From assembly GCA_946403755.1 (NCBI GenBank), contig CAMJBC010000010.1, forward strand, positions 1-32,425: a stretch of 32,425 nucleotides of DNA. The letters run 5' to 3'. The notes beneath the pieces are model-generated. The model was given only the letters and a program-made list of their open reading frames with translations. It had not been told where the DNA came from and did no database searches. This stretch comes from an uncultured Mycoplasmatota bacterium. GTDB taxonomy: Bacteria > Bacillota_I > Bacilli_A > RF39 > UBA660. How positions within the stretch are numbered: the first letter of the stretch is position 1; each line of letters opens with the position of its first letter. Below, in pieces: positions 1-9,016 of the stretch. The translations under genes were made by a program, and so were the position numbers.

Positions 1-92
1 ACCCCCTGAAGAGAGCAATTTGTCTATTTTTTGTCTATTCGTATCGATATTTGAGTTAAATATGATAAAATTAATATAAGAGAGGTATTTTT

Positions 93-1916
93 ATGTGCGG
101 AATAGTTGGTTTTAATGGAAAGAATAAAGCTGTTGATATATTGTTAGATGGATTATCTAAATTAGAGTATAGGGGTTATGATTCTGTTGGAATAGCTATA
201 AAGGAAAAAGATATAGAAATATATAAAGCTAAGGGGAAAATAGTTAATTTAAAAGAGAAAATTAAAGATAAAGAATTAAATGGTACTTGTGGTATTGGTC
301 ATACTAGATGGGCTACTCATGGTGAACCTAGTGAAAAAAATGCTCATCCACATATATCTAATGATGGTAATGTTACTCTTGTTCATAATGGTATTATTGA
401 AAATTATCAAGAGTTAATTGAGAAATTACATAAGCATGGATATACTTTTTATAGTGATACTGATACTGAAGTACTTGCTAATTTAATTGATTATTATTAT
501 AAAAAGTATAAAATGGGTCCAATAGATGCGATTAATAGAACAATGGTTAGGGTAAGGGGATCTTATGCTATAGTTGTTATGTTTAAAGAATATCCTGATG
601 AACTTTGGGTAGCCAAAAAGGATTCTCCTATGATAATAGGTGAATCTAAAGATGGAATGTATGCTGCATCTGATGTACCTGCAATACTTAAATATACTAA
701 TACTGTTTATTATATAAATGATATGGAAGCTGCATGTTTAAAGAAAAATAAAGTAGTATTCTATGATTTAAATGGTGATGTAATAAAGAAAGAATCTAAG
801 AAAATAGATTGGGATATATCTTCTGCTGAAAAAGAAGGTTATGAACATTTTATGATTAAGGAGATTCATGAACAACCTGGAGTTATAGAAAAAACAATTC
901 ATTCATTTATTAATGATAATAAAATAGTTTTTAATAATATTGATAGAGATGAATTAAAAAAGATTGATGAAGTATATATAGTAGCATGTGGTTCTGCATA
1001 TCATGTTGGAGTATGTGCTGGATATATAATTGAAGATTTATCAAGAGTAAGTGTTAAAGTAGATATAGCATCTGAATTTAGATATAGAAATCCTATATTT
1101 AGGAAAAATGAATTTGTAATTATAATTAGTCAATCTGGTGAAACAGCTGACTCTCTTGCTGCTTTAAGGGAAGCTAAAAAAATGGGTGCTAAAACACTTG
1201 CAGTAGTAAATGTAGTAGGTTCATCTATTGCTAGAGAAGCAGATTATGTATTATATACACTTGCAGGTCCTGAAATAGCAGTTGCTACTACAAAAGCATT
1301 TAGTACTCAGTTAATAGTAATGTATTTATTTGCTATTGAACTATCTAGAGCTAAAAAACAAATAAAAGCAACTGAATATAAAGAGTTAATTGAAGAAATA
1401 AAATTATTACCTGATAAGACTAAATATATACTTGATAATGAAGTTAAGAATATACAAAAAATTGGTGATAAATTATCTACTTTTCAAGATGCATTCTATA
1501 TTGGACGTCGTCTTGATTATGCTATTGCACTTGAAGGTAGTTTAAAGCTAAAAGAAGTTAGTTATATTCATAGTGAAGCATATGCTGCTGGTGAATTAAA
1601 ACATGGAACAATTAGTTTAATAGAAGAAAATACTCCTGTAATAGGAATAATTTCACAAGAAGACATATATGAAAAAACAATAAGTAATTTAGTTGAAGTT
1701 AAATCAAGAGGTGGATATATATTAACAATATCTCCTAAAAAAATAGATATAAGTAAAGTATCTAATTATGAAATACATATACCAGAAACTTATAAATATT
1801 TTTATCCATCATTAATAGTAATACCACTTCAATTACTTAGTTATTATATATCAGTATCTAGAGGAGTAGATGTTGATAAACCAAGAAATTTAGCAAAATC
1901 TGTTACTGTTGAATAG
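93..1916 (+). CDS. glmS: Glutamine--fructose-6-phosphate aminotransferase (isomerizing)
   Basis: Makes glucosamine-6-phosphate from fructose-6-phosphate and glutamine, the first step toward UDP-GlcNAc for peptidoglycan; cytosolic. The 607 residues match the usual family length. The N-terminus begins MCGIVGF, giving the Cys2 nucleophile of a class II glutamine amidotransferase after Met removal, followed by the conserved GHTRWATHG and HNGIIENY segments. The second half holds two SIS sugar-isomerase domains, with ISQSGETADSL near residue 347 and EGSLKLKEVSYIH near residue 480. The chain ends in the typical DKPRNLAKSVTVE. The start is set by an AGAGAGG ribosome site at 79-85. No glmS ribozyme core is visible in the 92 bases present upstream, but the window begins too close to judge. 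A terminator hairpin follows directly. Confidence 0.97.
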   Translation: MCGIVGFNGKNKAVDILLDGLSKLEYRGYDSVGIAIKEKDIEIYKAKGKIVNLKEKIKDKELNGTCGIGHTRWATHGEPSEKNAHPHISNDGNVTLVHNGIIENYQELIEKLHKHGYTFYSDTDTEVLANLIDYYYKKYKMGPIDAINRTMVRVRGSYAIVVMFKEYPDELWVAKKDSPMIIGESKDGMYAASDVPAILKYTNTVYYINDMEAACLKKNKVVFYDLNGDVIKKESKKIDWDISSAEKEGYEHFMIKEIHEQPGVIEKTIHSFINDNKIVFNNIDRDELKKIDEVYIVACGSAYHVGVCAGYIIEDLSRVSVKVDIASEFRYRNPIFRKNEFVIIISQSGETADSLAALREAKKMGAKTLAVVNVVGSSIAREADYVLYTLAGPEIAVATTKAFSTQLIVMYLFAIELSRAKKQIKATEYKELIEEIKLLPDKTKYILDNEVKNIQKIGDKLSTFQDAFYIGRRLDYAIALEGSLKLKEVSYIHSEAYAAGELKHGTISLIEENTPVIGIISQEDIYEKTISNLVEVKSRGGYILTISPKKIDISKVSNYEIHIPETYKYFYPSLIVIPLQLLSYYISVSRGVDVDKPRNLAKSVTVE

Positions 1917-1930
1917 ATGTAAATAAAAAA

Positions 1931-1956
1931 GATTCATAATTTTATGAATCTTTTTT
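1931..1956 (+). terminator. Rho-independent terminator after glmS
   Basis: GATTCATA (1931-1938) pairs perfectly with TATGAATC (1943-1950) around loop ATTT and is followed by six T. An A-run before the stem also lets it work on the other strand. Confidence 0.85.
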
Positions 1957-1972
1957 ATTTACTTTCAACTTG

Positions 1973-1981
1973 TGATATAAT
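1973..1981 (+). promoter_or_regulatory. Extended -10 promoter for the two-helix/hydrolase gene pair
   Basis: TG, one base, then TATAAT (1976-1981), just after the glmS terminator and 25 bases before the next start codon. No convincing -35 is seen, which an extended -10 can tolerate. Confidence 0.5.
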
Positions 1982-2006
1982 TTTAATTAGAGATAGGAGA
2001 ATTAGT

Positions 2007-3113
2007 ATGTTGTCTATATGTGATAATGCAGATGTTTTATCTACAATGAGAATTGTTAAGATATGTATACAAGTTATTAAGATAATTGTTCCAATTATTT
2101 TGATGATTACTATTGCTATGTCATATACTAAGGCAATAGCAAGTAATGATGAAAATGCTGTTAAAAAAGCACATCAATCTATGATTAAGAAAGCTATTGC
2201 TGCAGCTATTATTTTTTTAGTACCAACATTAGTAGGTATAATAGCCAAATTAACTGTTAATAATCTTGAATATATGAAATGTATAGCTAATGCTAATTCT
2301 GCTGGCATATCTGAAGTTAGATATAGTGAAGCTGTTGAATTAATTAGTGTAGCTAGAAAATCATTAAATGAATCTGATTATTTAAGAGCAAAATCTGCTG
2401 TTCTTGCTATAGAAGATGAATCTAAAAGAGCTTCTCTTACAAGAGATTTAAATGCTATAGCTAATTCTATTAATAATAAAAATGCGCAACAAAATAATAA
2501 TACACAAAATAATCCGTCTAATACTCAAACAACTCCACAAAGTAATCCAAATAGTCAAAATACACCTGCTACTCAAGTACAACCTCAAGTACAAGGTGCA
2601 TATAAATATTCAATATTTATGGGTGACTCAAGAACAAATGGTATGAAGAGTGTTACAAATTCATCAACTGATTTTATTATTGCTAAAGATGGTGCTAATT
2701 ATACTCATTTAGATGGGCATATTAATCAAGCAAAACAAATATTAAATAAATATCCAGATACTAGTTTTAATATAGTATTAAGTTATGGTGTTAATATGCC
2801 TAGTGGTATTAATACTTATTGTAGTAAATATCAAAATTTTGTTAATAGTATTAATTCTAAACATAGAATATTTATTATATCTGTTAATCCTGTAGATGAT
2901 AATAGAAGTCCATATGTTAAGAATAGTGATATAGCTTCTTTTAATAAAAAAATTAAAAGTTGTGTTTCTGGTAGTAATGTTCATTATTGTGATGTAAATA
3001 GTGCAGCATCTCTTTCAACATGGATTAGTTCTTATATTAGTGATGGTATTCATTATAATAGATCAGGATATAGTTTTATATATAATCAAATAAGTAAATG
3101 TATGGGTAAATAA
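2007..3113 (+). CDS. Two-helix membrane-anchored SGNH/GDSL-type hydrolase
   Basis: 368 residues from the ATG at 2007. An upstream in-frame ATG at 1944 lies inside the terminator; AGGAGA at 1995-2000 and alignment with the next gene both favour 2007. Residues 1-100 form a small module with two hydrophobic helices (about 16-41 and 62-85) joined by a charged loop, a topology like VirB2/TrbC pilins. A Gln/Asn/Pro/Thr-rich linker (about 158-195) follows. The C-terminal domain has SGNH-hydrolase signatures: GDSRTNG with Ser208, GVNMPSG as a block III-like segment, and SDGIHYN with Asp346 and His349. SGNH enzymes are esterases or acetylhydrolases; the substrate here is unknown, but a cell-surface polysaccharide or peptidoglycan ester is likely. 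The first 95 residues closely match the N-terminus of the following gene. Confidence 0.75.
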   Translation: MLSICDNADVLSTMRIVKICIQVIKIIVPIILMITIAMSYTKAIASNDENAVKKAHQSMIKKAIAAAIIFLVPTLVGIIAKLTVNNLEYMKCIANANSAGISEVRYSEAVELISVARKSLNESDYLRAKSAVLAIEDESKRASLTRDLNAIANSINNKNAQQNNNTQNNPSNTQTTPQSNPNSQNTPATQVQPQVQGAYKYSIFMGDSRTNGMKSVTNSSTDFIIAKDGANYTHLDGHINQAKQILNKYPDTSFNIVLSYGVNMPSGINTYCSKYQNFVNSINSKHRIFIISVNPVDDNRSPYVKNSDIASFNKKIKSCVSGSNVHYCDVNSAASLSTWISSYISDGIHYNRSGYSFIYNQISKCMGK

Positions 3114-3125
3114 AGGAGAATAAAT

Positions 3126-4418
3126 ATGTTATCAATATGTGATAGTGCAGATGTTTTATCTACTTTAAGAATTGTTAAAATAATTATTCAAATTATTAAA
3201 ATAATTGTTCCAATTATATTAATAATTACAATGGCAATGTCTTATACAAAAGCAGTAGCAAGTAATGATAATGATGCTGTAAAAAAAGCACATCAATCTA
3301 TGATTAAAAAGGGTATTGCTGCTGCAGTAATATTTTTGGTTCCAACTTTAGTAGGTATAATAGCTAAGTTAAGTGCTAATAATTATGATTATATGAAATG
3401 TATAGCTAATGCTAATTCTGATGGAATAGATAGAGCATATACTGATCAAGTAAGTACTTCTATAGATAATTTAAGTTCTAATATTACATCTAGTGAATAT
3501 AATAGATTATTATCAGATATAAACAAAATAAAAAATCCTACTATTAGAAATCAGGAATTAAATAAATTAAATAGATATATGGTATATGCTGTAATAAATG
3601 ATGGCCTTGCTAATTTAGTTAATAATAATACTGAAGAGAATAGAAAAAAAGTACAAGATGAAATAAATAAATTAAGTGATAGTGATCCTCAAAAGAAAGT
3701 ATTTCAAGATAAATTAAATCAATATAGTTCTGGTAGTAAAAAACCTGGGGTTAATCTTGGTATAGCATCAGGTTATTATAAAGGACATAATGGTTCTCTT
3801 GATTATTATGTATATTTTCCACCAGAAGCTACTACTAATATGCCAGTAATATTATGGTTACATGGAGATAATCCTAGAATAGAATGGATTAAGAATAATC
3901 ATGTTGGTGAAACTGCATATAAAGCAGGTGTACCAGCAATAATGATAGAACCTTATGGTGGGGCTGATTTTGGTCAAAGATCTAATCCTGGTTGGGCAGA
4001 AGGAGGTCTATTACCAAATTTAAAAAATATAGTTGAAGAAGTATGCAATAAATATAGTTGTGATAGATCTAATATTAATATTGGAGGTCACTCAAGAGGA
4101 GCAATAGGTACATGGTTAATGGTATCTAAATATCCTAATTATTTCCATGCTGCTGCTCCAGTTAGTTGTTGTGCTTATGGAGACTTTAAACCAAAAAGTT
4201 TTTCAGGTATGAAAGTATGGGCTTGGCGTGGTAGTAATAAAGGTGTAGGAGATGATAATGACAATATATATGGTTCTTGTATGCAAAGTAATGTAAATGC
4301 TGTAAAGCCATATGCTAAAGTTGTAAAGTATACTATTCAACCTAATACTACTCATGGTGAAGCAACTGATAAATTACAAAGAGACCCTGAGTTTGTCAAA
4401 TTTATATTTTCTGATTAA
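3126..4418 (+). CDS. Two-helix membrane-anchored alpha/beta-hydrolase (esterase/PHB-depolymerase-like)
   Basis: 430 residues; AAAGGAGA sits just before the ATG and the gene lies 12 bases after the previous one, so the two are probably co-transcribed. Residues 1-100 repeat the preceding protein's anchor almost residue for residue (LSICD-ADVLST--RIVKI; SYTKA-ASND; KKAHQSMIKK), with two hydrophobic helices. A helical, polar middle region follows. The C-terminal half is an alpha/beta-hydrolase: an oxyanion segment with LWLHGD, nucleophile elbow GGHSRGA with Ser323, an Asp-rich loop after WAWRGSNKG, and catalytic-type His410 in TTHGEA. This resembles the feruloyl esterase/PHB depolymerase group. 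Substrate unknown; if the hydrolase domain is outside, it would act on an extracellular ester. Ends in a strong terminator. Confidence 0.75.
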   Translation: MLSICDSADVLSTLRIVKIIIQIIKIIVPIILIITMAMSYTKAVASNDNDAVKKAHQSMIKKGIAAAVIFLVPTLVGIIAKLSANNYDYMKCIANANSDGIDRAYTDQVSTSIDNLSSNITSSEYNRLLSDINKIKNPTIRNQELNKLNRYMVYAVINDGLANLVNNNTEENRKKVQDEINKLSDSDPQKKVFQDKLNQYSSGSKKPGVNLGIASGYYKGHNGSLDYYVYFPPEATTNMPVILWLHGDNPRIEWIKNNHVGETAYKAGVPAIMIEPYGGADFGQRSNPGWAEGGLLPNLKNIVEEVCNKYSCDRSNINIGGHSRGAIGTWLMVSKYPNYFHAAAPVSCCAYGDFKPKSFSGMKVWAWRGSNKGVGDDNDNIYGSCMQSNVNAVKPYAKVVKYTIQPNTTHGEATDKLQRDPEFVKFIFSD

Positions 4419-4442
4419 AAAGAGAGATGTCTCTCTCTTTTT
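4417..4442 (+). terminator. Rho-independent terminator
   Basis: AAAAAGAGAGA (4417-4427) and TCTCTCTTTTT (4432-4442) form an 11-bp stem with loop TGTC, overlapping the stop codon region of the hydrolase gene. Confidence 0.85.
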
Positions 4443-4446
4443 TATA

Positions 4447-4455
4447 TGATATAAT
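4447..4455 (+). promoter_or_regulatory. Extended -10 promoter for the EF-Tu-domain gene
   Basis: TGA then TATAAT (4450-4455), immediately after the terminator T-run and 26 bases before the start codon. No clear -35. Confidence 0.5.
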
Positions 4456-4481
4456 TTAATTAATAAATAATAGGAGGAAAT

Positions 4482-4817
4482 ATGGGAATATTAAGTAGTT
4501 TATTTGGAAGAAAAGAAATAGAGGATAATGTATCAAATACTCAAACATATGATACAAGTGACGGAAGTTTTCATTTTGTAGTAGATGATGTATTTACTAT
4601 AATGGGTAGAGGTACAATTGTAACTGGTAAAGTTGACTCTGGAGAAATACGTGAAGGTGAAACAGTTTTAATAAATGGAAGTGTTAGCACTGTAATAACT
4701 GGAATAGAAAAATTTAGAATGCAAACAGATATGGCAAAAGCTGGAGAAAATTGTGGACTTCTTCTTAGAGGCATAGAAAGAGAACAAGTACATAAGGGCG
4801 ATGTTTTAACTAAATAG
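4482..4817 (+). CDS. Stand-alone EF-Tu domain-2-like beta-barrel protein
   Basis: 111 residues with a TAGGAGG ribosome site at 4471-4477. After a short amphipathic/polar N-terminus (MGILSSLFGRKE), residues 29-110 are recognisably domain 2 of EF-Tu: DVFTIMGRGTIVTGKVDSG, then an ETVLING-type strand, TGIEKF, AGENCGLLLRGIER and KGDVL. In EF-Tu this barrel contacts the aminoacyl end of tRNA and the GTPase domain; here the GTPase domain and domain 3 are both absent. Role unknown: it may have been co-opted as a binding module. It is not a truncated EF-Tu remnant by appearance, since it has its own ribosome site, promoter and N-terminal extension. It is followed 9 bases later by a membrane protein gene, suggesting a two-gene unit. 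Confidence 0.7.
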   Translation: MGILSSLFGRKEIEDNVSNTQTYDTSDGSFHFVVDDVFTIMGRGTIVTGKVDSGEIREGETVLINGSVSTVITGIEKFRMQTDMAKAGENCGLLLRGIEREQVHKGDVLTK

Positions 4818-4826
4818 GTGGTTATT

Positions 4827-6248
4827 ATGAATGATAATAATATTGAAAATCAAAATAGTATTAGTACTGAACCAATAACTGAGAATATACAAAATAATGT
4901 ACCAACTATTGATTCAAAAGAAGAAAGAAGAAAGCTAATACGAAAATACTCTAAATTTATGATGATTGGATTTATCATAATGTTTATTTTTGGTGTTATA
5001 TCTTTTTTTACTAATCATGTATTGTTATATATGAGAATTGCTGTGATTATTGGAATTATATGTACTTCAGTTATAATGTTTAAAATGATTGATGCCACAT
5101 TAAAAACTAAAGTCATTAATCCTAGAATGCAAAAAACATTAGCATTAGAAAAACTTTTTGCTATATTTATTATAGTTGTTGTTGTATATTGTGCGGCTAA
5201 ACCTCTTTTTAAAGACTTAAAATCTACTGAAAATTCTATAAGTAATACAAATAGTGTAGAAAGCTATACCTCTTCTAATAGTGTTATACATAATAATAAA
5301 ATTTGTTATTTTAGACAATCTAAATCTAGTAAATCTATTGATTTATATGTAAGAGATCCAATTAGTAATGAAAAAAGAGAGCAATGTAATGGTTTTGATA
5401 ATGGTTATATAAATGGTGATCCTATTAATTATATTAAGGAAGATGAATTATATTATTCTGTTGATGGAAAATATAAAAAAGTTAATATAAATACTTGTAA
5501 AGTAACAGAATTAGGAAATGTATTTGAAAACAGATTAAATCCTCAAATTCATGTTGTAGGTGATTATTATTATAATGTTTTTAAAGATACAGAATTAACT
5601 TATGTAAAGAAGATAGATATAAAAACTAATGAAGTTGTAAAAGAAAATTCTGTGAATTCTATTATGCATAGCAGTTATATGGTAGATTATGATAATTTAG
5701 ATATTTATAGTTTTTCTTATAGTACTTCTAATGAACCATTTATAAGAAGAAATGGAGTAGTTATTTATGATTCCCCATTTTATGAATTATTAGATGTAAA
5801 TGAAAAATATATGTTAATATCAAAGAAAGAAAATAATGAATTTTGTGTATATAAAGTAAATACAAGTGGTAAAAAAATATCAGAAGAATCTATTGGATGT
5901 TATTCTGGAAGTCTTTTTGTAATAAAAAGTGATGATAACAGAAGATACTTTAATTCAAGACGATATATATATGAATACGATGCTGAATCAAATGAACTTA
6001 AACAAATATTAGATTTAAGTGGAGTAAGTGGTGGCACTACTAAAAGCGCATATAATATAAATGGCAAATTAGTATTTATTCTTATAGAAGTCAAAAATAA
6101 TACATATGATTTAGATAAAGATTATAATTTTGTTGTATATGATACTGATACAAAGAAAAATCAAATATATACAGGTGTAACTTCATACAATATTGATAAT
6201 GATAAATTAGCACTATCTGTGTATGGTAAAATTATTAATATAGAGTAA
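4827..6248 (+). CDS. Membrane protein with three N-terminal helices and a large outer domain
   Basis: 473 residues from ATG 4827, which follows a TAGGTGG ribosome site at 4815-4821; an in-frame GTG at 4818 lies within that site and is rejected. The N-terminus is polar (Asn/Glu/Thr-rich, about 40 residues), then come two hydrophobic helices (roughly 44-62 and 66-87) and a third (about 110-130, FAIFIIVVVVYCAA). The remaining 340 residues have repeated short beta-like stretches (ELYYSVDGKYKKVNI; YYYNVFKDTELTYVKKIDI; KYMLISKKENNEFCVYKVN). This looks like a beta-propeller or repeat sensor domain of the DUF5050 kind, though I cannot assign the family. Probably translated together with the EF-Tu-domain gene. 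Confidence 0.6.
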   Translation: MNDNNIENQNSISTEPITENIQNNVPTIDSKEERRKLIRKYSKFMMIGFIIMFIFGVISFFTNHVLLYMRIAVIIGIICTSVIMFKMIDATLKTKVINPRMQKTLALEKLFAIFIIVVVVYCAAKPLFKDLKSTENSISNTNSVESYTSSNSVIHNNKICYFRQSKSSKSIDLYVRDPISNEKREQCNGFDNGYINGDPINYIKEDELYYSVDGKYKKVNINTCKVTELGNVFENRLNPQIHVVGDYYYNVFKDTELTYVKKIDIKTNEVVKENSVNSIMHSSYMVDYDNLDIYSFSYSTSNEPFIRRNGVVIYDSPFYELLDVNEKYMLISKKENNEFCVYKVNTSGKKISEESIGCYSGSLFVIKSDDNRRYFNSRRYIYEYDAESNELKQILDLSGVSGGTTKSAYNINGKLVFILIEVKNNTYDLDKDYNFVVYDTDTKKNQIYTGVTSYNIDNDKLALSVYGKIINIE

Positions 6249-6251
6249 TAA

Positions 6252-6274
6252 AAACTGCTTTTAGCAGTTTTTTT
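6252..6274 (+). terminator. Rho-independent terminator
   Basis: AAACTGC (6252-6258), loop TTTTA, GCAGTTT (6264-6270), followed by further T. Confidence 0.85.
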
Positions 6275-6278
6275 AATA

Positions 6279-6287
6279 TGTTATAAT
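6279..6287 (+). promoter_or_regulatory. Extended -10 promoter for the HExxH/GH13-like pair
   Basis: TGT then TATAAT (6282-6287), directly after a terminator and 18 bases before the ATG; the ribosome site TAGGAGA is at 6293-6299. Confidence 0.5.
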
Positions 6288-6305
6288 ATTAATAGGAGAA
6301 TAGTT

Positions 6306-9008
6306 ATGTTTAAAAGACTTTTTGAAATTAAATATAATAATAAATTATTTGCAGTTTTTGTTAATGATAAACATAGATATGCTTTTATGGAAATCAAAGA
6401 CGGTGAATTAATTTATCCTGATTATGAAGACTTTAAGCATCTTTTTGAAGTATTTAATGTTAATAATGGTGTACTTACTTCTCCTATGATTGGTGAAAGA
6501 TTAGATGAGAAAGTTAATTTTAAGGGAACATTATTATCTCTTATATATACAGTATCTTTAATGTTTCCCATTGGATTACATATTGATCATATAGTAGATG
6601 AAAATAATAAATCTATTACAATAAAATATCAAAATGAAGAGATTGAAAAAGATTATGTTAATCCTGAAAGTGTTAGAGCATTAAATGCATATTTAGGATT
6701 TAGAGATATAACTAAAGAAGAAGTTTTTAATGCAATAGATAACAATGAAAGTTTTAATGATAGACAAAGAGAAATAACTAAAGCTATTATAGAAGCAAAA
6801 ATGGAAATAAATCCTAATATTGATTTAAGATTAATATATGAAAATGTTAAAGATATTAAGATTGAATATAGAACATCTGAAAAAATACTTAATGAATTAA
6901 AAGTACATGCATTAGGATGTTATTGTTCTTGGATAAATACAATTTATTTAACTTCTGATGATGATGTTTTATTTGGACATGAAATTAGTCATGCTATGCA
7001 TAACTATTCTAGAAGAGTAAACAATAGAGAAGTATATGTAACAGCAGGTAGAAGTTCACTACAAGAGTGCATGACTAATAAAGAAGCTAATATGGGACTT
7101 GGTATTAAACAAGAAAAATTTGGTGAAGATGAGAGAACTCTTGATTTTCTTCTAGAACATGCAGATAAATTTGATTTTAGTGTATATGATGAGTATGGAT
7201 TAAATCCTTTATTTGATGAATTAAAAAGTAAATATCCTGATGCTGATATCGAATATATTATAGATTTTTTCAATGGTGCTCATGACGCTGTTGTGAATGA
7301 TATGAATTTTGATATAAGTATGTTTGATAATGAATATTTACTTGATCAATTCTTTAACATGTCAATTCAAAGTATAAATAAATCAAATGTATTTGATGAG
7401 TTAGATATTTTACTACAATTAATTGGTACAAATGAAGAATGTGCTAAAAAATATAGTGAAAAATATTATAAGTATTTAATTGATAATTCACTTATTAACA
7501 TTGATTTTAATTTAGATACTATTGATTATATTGTGTATAAAGATAATAATGAATTATATTTGGGTACTAAGAATAATGAAGATAATTGTGTAAATATACC
7601 TTTAACTACTAAAAAGAAACTTATGATAATTAAAGACTATTGTGAAGGAATAGATATTTTTAGTAATGAATATGTCTCAAATTTAATTACAAGTTTTGAT
7701 ATTATAGATAATAATTATATTAAAGATAAATCATCTGAAGAAATTATAAAATCTTTTGAATTAATATTTGAAAAAACAATTGAAAATTGTTCTACTTTAG
7801 AAGAAATGCAAGAAGAGTATTTTCTATTTATTGATAGAACAGAAGAGTTAGATATAACAAATTCTAACTATAGAGATGCATTAATGCTTTTACATAACAA
7901 TAATTATTTCTTTGATAAATATATACAAATATGCAAAGAAAAAGGATTAATTAATAATGAAACATTTATTAATAACATTGATTCTATAATAATACTAGAT
8001 GGAAAATATTATTTAGTTAAGTCAATTGATTATACATATTTACCACGTAATACTCTTAAACGTTATGAATACGAATATACTATAGATTCTGAATTTAATG
8101 ATAGCCTTACTAAAATAGTATATTACGATGAAAACTTTAATGAAAAAGAATTAATTATTAATAAAACTGTTTATTCTATAATTGATTTAAAAAATAAAGG
8201 TAAAATAAAATTTCTTATGTCTATAAATAATGGTAATAATAGTTTATCTCAAGAAACTATTAAACAAGTTATGGATGAAGTAGGTATTGAAGAGATTAGT
8301 TATTCTAAAGCATTTACTTTATCAAATGGTGAAGTAATATATGATGGAGAGTTGGATGATAGTGTCTTTATAGAATTTGGTAAAAATAAAGAAGGACAAA
8401 TAACTTATCAAATTAGTAAAGATGATACTGTTATATATAAATCATGCGATGATTTTGAATCTTTAAGTTCAAAAATAAGTTATAAATTATTTTTAGATGT
8501 AGTACCTGGCGAAGATGATTATATGGATAGTTTGTTAACTAATGAAAATATATGTGAAGGATTATTCTTTTTAGAACCAATTATGAAAGAAGTAAAAGTT
8601 AATTGGATACCAGCTGAAAAGACTGTTGTACGTCATAATCAAGATGGAACAGAACAAGAATATACTTCATATTCTTATAGACGAGATGTTGATTTTATTA
8701 AACCAGTTTTAGTAAGCCTAGATGGTCAGTTATGTTATGCAAGAGATATAACTGTTACAAGTTCTCATAAAGATTCAAATCTTTATATTAATTATCCAGA
8801 TGGTAGTAGAGATATAGTTATAGATTTAGCTAAAGATAATTTATTTGATTATGAAGAAGAATTTTATTTTGAATATCTAGAACACTATATAGATTTATTT
8901 GTATTACAACCTAATGAAAATGGTGTTATAGAATTAAGTAAAGAAGAATTACATAGATTAATCTTAGAAGATTTTACCGATATATATGATAATGAAATGA
9001 AAAGATAG
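6306..9008 (+). CDS. Large protein with a gluzincin-type HExxH zinc-peptidase motif
   Basis: 900 residues, acidic and Asn/Asp/Glu-rich, with no signal peptide or obvious membrane helix, so probably cytosolic. The recognisable feature is GHEISHAMH with His225-Glu226-x-x-His229. It is followed about 25 residues later by LQECMTNKEA, where Glu254 (or Glu260) could be the third zinc ligand, the arrangement of gluzincin metallopeptidases. The region around the motif (about 130-340) is probably the catalytic domain. The remaining 550 residues have no family I recognise; they contain repeated SIDYTYLPRN/VYYDEN-like beta-rich segments that look like substrate- or partner-binding repeats. The GH13-like gene starts 8 bases downstream, so the two are likely co-translated. 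Peptidase activity is inferred from the motif only. Confidence 0.55.
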   Translation: MFKRLFEIKYNNKLFAVFVNDKHRYAFMEIKDGELIYPDYEDFKHLFEVFNVNNGVLTSPMIGERLDEKVNFKGTLLSLIYTVSLMFPIGLHIDHIVDENNKSITIKYQNEEIEKDYVNPESVRALNAYLGFRDITKEEVFNAIDNNESFNDRQREITKAIIEAKMEINPNIDLRLIYENVKDIKIEYRTSEKILNELKVHALGCYCSWINTIYLTSDDDVLFGHEISHAMHNYSRRVNNREVYVTAGRSSLQECMTNKEANMGLGIKQEKFGEDERTLDFLLEHADKFDFSVYDEYGLNPLFDELKSKYPDADIEYIIDFFNGAHDAVVNDMNFDISMFDNEYLLDQFFNMSIQSINKSNVFDELDILLQLIGTNEECAKKYSEKYYKYLIDNSLINIDFNLDTIDYIVYKDNNELYLGTKNNEDNCVNIPLTTKKKLMIIKDYCEGIDIFSNEYVSNLITSFDIIDNNYIKDKSSEEIIKSFELIFEKTIENCSTLEEMQEEYFLFIDRTEELDITNSNYRDALMLLHNNNYFFDKYIQICKEKGLINNETFINNIDSIIILDGKYYLVKSIDYTYLPRNTLKRYEYEYTIDSEFNDSLTKIVYYDENFNEKELIINKTVYSIIDLKNKGKIKFLMSINNGNNSLSQETIKQVMDEVGIEEISYSKAFTLSNGEVIYDGELDDSVFIEFGKNKEGQITYQISKDDTVIYKSCDDFESLSSKISYKLFLDVVPGEDDYMDSLLTNENICEGLFFLEPIMKEVKVNWIPAEKTVVRHNQDGTEQEYTSYSYRRDVDFIKPVLVSLDGQLCYARDITVTSSHKDSNLYINYPDGSRDIVIDLAKDNLFDYEEEFYFEYLEHYIDLFVLQPNENGVIELSKEELHRLILEDFTDIYDNEMKR

Positions 9009-9016
9009 GATAGTTT

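Noticed and set aside
1-92. glmS ribozyme upstream of glmS
   Set aside because: No recognisable catalytic core in the 92 bases available; only a short direct repeat TTTGTCTATT near 20-39 is seen. The true leader may lie outside the window.
2778-2984. Antisense open frames here and within many other genes (for example 13118-13330, 23343-23687, 30258-30707)
   Set aside because: They lie inside well-supported genes, lack ribosome sites and have compositionally biased translations.
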